The notes under the pieces: generated by a model
Seen by the model: only the letters and a program-made list of their open reading frames with translations
Database searches by the model: none
Told to the model about the DNA's origin: nothing
Shown here: positions 5,856-7,144 of the stretch, in pieces
Numbering within the stretch: the stretch's first letter is position 1
Layout: every line of letters begins with the position of its first letter
Translations under genes and position numbers: made by a program
DNA from: Sphingomonas sp.
Lineage (GTDB): Bacteria > Pseudomonadota > Alphaproteobacteria > Sphingomonadales > Sphingomonadaceae
Length of the DNA: 7,144 nt
Direction of reading: 5' to 3'
NCBI GenBank assembly: GCA_013812805.1
Contig: JACCSV010000322.1
Span: 1-7,144 of the forward strand

Positions 5856-5893
5856 AGACGGCTTCCCGAACAAAGCGGGAGGCCGTTTGTTTG
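5856..5893 (+). terminator. Rho-independent terminator or attenuator between acpP and fabF
   Basis: ACGGCTTCCCG (5858-5868) pairs with CGGGAGGCCGT (5876-5886) over 11 positions with a single G-U wobble (5863 with 5881), around a seven-base loop AACAAAG. Two further pairs (5857-5887 as G-U, 5856-5888 as A-U) extend the stem into the tail. The T-rich tract TTTGTTT (5886-5892) follows at once. It begins about 50 bases after the acpP stop and ends 26 bases before the fabF ATG. The remaining space downstream is too short for an independent promoter, so fabF message probably depends on read-through of this hairpin. Confidence 0.8.
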
Positions 5894-5918
5894 TGAAAAG
5901 AGAAACGGGAGTGAGCGC

Positions 5919-7144
5919 ATGCGCCGTGTCGTAGTGACGGGTCTGGGCCTAGTGACCCCGGTCGGCGGCGACGTCGAGACCAGCTGGCGCAACATCATCG
6001 CCGGCAGGAGCGGCGCCGGCCCGATCACCCGCTTCGACGCCAGCGACCAGAAGTGCCGCATCGCCTGCGAAATCAAGCCGCCTGAACACGAGTTCGGCTT
6101 CGACCCCAACACGCGCGTCGACCACAAGGTCCAGCGCCAGGTTGATCCGTTCATCGTCTACGGCATCGACGCGGCCGGCCAGGCGCTCGAGGATGCCGGG
6201 CTCGACCAGGCGAGCGAAGAAGATCGCTACCGGATGGGCGTATCGATCGGCTCCGGAATCGGCGGGCTCCCGGGGATCGAAAAGGAATCCATCGTCCTCC
6301 ACGAAAAGGGACCGTCGCGGGTCAGCCCGCACTTCGTTCATGGGCGGCTGATCAACCTCATCTCAGGCCAGGTCTCGATCAAATATGGGTTGATGGGTCC
6401 CAACCACGCGGTCGTCACCGCCTGCTCAACGGGCGCCCATTCGATCGGCGACGCCGGTCGGATGATCATGCTCGGCGATGCCGACGTGATGGTCGCGGGC
6501 GGATCGGAAAGCGCTCTGTGCCCGCTCGGGATCGCCGGCTTCGCGCAGGCGCGGGCGCTGTCGACCAACTTCAACGACGAGCCCGAACGCGCCAGCCGCC
6601 CTTATGACAAGGACCGCGACGGCTTCGTCATGGGCGAGGGCGCGGGCGTCGTCATCCTCGAGGAATATGAGCGCGCCAAGCAGCGCGGCGCGAAGATTTA
6701 CGCCGAACTCATCGGCTACGGCATGTCCGGCGATGCCTATCACGTCACCGCGCCGCATCCCGAAGGCGCCGGCGGTTACCGGGCGATGGAAGCGGCGATG
6801 CAGCGCTCCGGGCTCGACCTTGGCGACATCGATTACATCAACGCCCACGGCACCTCGACGCCGCTCGGCGACGAGCTCGAGCTTGGCGCGGTCCGCAAAT
6901 TGTTCGGCAACAACGTCGCCACTTTGTCGATGAGCTCGACCAAGTCGGCGATCGGGCATCTGCTCGGGGGCGCCGGAGCGGTCGAAAGCATCTTCTGCAT
7001 CCTCGCCATGCGCGACCAGATCGTCCCGCCGACGCTCAACCTCGACAACCCCAGCGACGGCACTGCCGGGGTCGACCTCGTCCCGCACAAGGCCAAGGAG
7101 CGCAAGGTCAAGGCCTGCCTCAACAACAGCTTCGGCTTTGGCGG
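5919..7144 (+). CDS. fabF: Beta-ketoacyl-ACP synthase II (FabF), 3' end beyond window
   Basis: FabF condenses malonyl-ACP with acyl-ACP in chain elongation and governs long-chain and temperature-dependent products. The frame is open for 408 codons to the window edge. It begins MRRVVVTGLGLVTPVG and keeps the thiolase-fold landmarks: nucleophile Cys169 in TACSTGAHSIGDA, His310 in NAHGTSTPLGD, Lys342 and His347 in TKSAIGHLLGGAGAVE, and the gating loop NSFGFGG (403 on) at the last bases. F139 matches E. coli F133 of the acyl pocket. The family-typical SPFFxP stretch reads SPHFVH here (136-141). Since E. coli FabF ends 11 residues after this GFGG loop, only about a dozen codons are missing. GGGAG (5907-5911) is seven bases before the ATG; an earlier GTG at 5911 is out of frame. 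It lies 112 bases after acpP, its carrier partner, across a terminator-like hairpin. Identity is very secure. Confidence 0.98.
   Translation, partial: MRRVVVTGLGLVTPVGGDVETSWRNIIAGRSGAGPITRFDASDQKCRIACEIKPPEHEFGFDPNTRVDHKVQRQVDPFIVYGIDAAGQALEDAGLDQASEEDRYRMGVSIGSGIGGLPGIEKESIVLHEKGPSRVSPHFVHGRLINLISGQVSIKYGLMGPNHAVVTACSTGAHSIGDAGRMIMLGDADVMVAGGSESALCPLGIAGFAQARALSTNFNDEPERASRPYDKDRDGFVMGEGAGVVILEEYERAKQRGAKIYAELIGYGMSGDAYHVTAPHPEGAGGYRAMEAAMQRSGLDLGDIDYINAHGTSTPLGDELELGAVRKLFGNNVATLSMSSTKSAIGHLLGGAGAVESIFCILAMRDQIVPPTLNLDNPSDGTAGVDLVPHKAKERKVKACLNNSFGFG

Overview
The window comes from a high-GC alphaproteobacterium, most likely of the order Sphingomonadales. Three things suggest this: the hrcA-grpE and acpP-fabF pairs, the sphingomonad style of the TonB-dependent receptor, and a small HExxH protein of the kind annotated 'vgr related protein' in that group. 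The order is inferred from protein style; no 16S or other marker is present. About 97% of the window is coding, and no gap between genes exceeds 131 bases. I see no tRNA, rRNA, CRISPR array, insertion sequence or phage gene.

Layout. (1) 1-1036, + strand: the 3' half of hrcA (heat-shock repressor) overlaps complete grpE (DnaK nucleotide exchange factor) by an ATGA. (2) 1033-4908, - strand: a two-gene unit, with an outer-membrane TonB-dependent receptor transcribed first, then a Tat-signal-bearing FAD amine oxidase of the monomeric sarcosine oxidase / N-methyltryptophan oxidase family 12 bases downstream. The oxidase stop codon interlocks with the grpE stop codon. (3) 4909-5038: a short leader with a strong interrupted inverted repeat that could be the receptor's promoter/operator. 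(4) 5039-5488, - strand: a small HExxH putative metallopeptidase. (5) 5489-5569: a divergent intergenic region with a candidate acpP promoter. (6) 5570-7144, + strand: acyl carrier protein, an 11-13 bp hairpin with a T-rich tail, then fabF (beta-ketoacyl-ACP synthase II), cut by the window edge about a dozen residues before its expected end.

How the genes fit together. hrcA-grpE belongs to heat-shock control and the DnaK chaperone cycle. acpP-fabF supplies the carrier and the elongating condensing enzyme of type II fatty acid synthesis; the hairpin between them probably lets ACP be made in excess of FabF. The accessory element between these housekeeping pairs is the receptor-oxidase unit. Its likely logic is TonB-driven import of an amine- or N-alkyl-amino-acid-containing compound, followed by oxidation in the periplasm by a covalently flavinylated oxidase. 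The substrate cannot be read from the sequence. The receptor also carries an odd 58-residue C-terminal extension beyond its last beta strand: two runs of ten prolines around a two-cysteine segment. This unit is the best candidate in the window for under-described biology.
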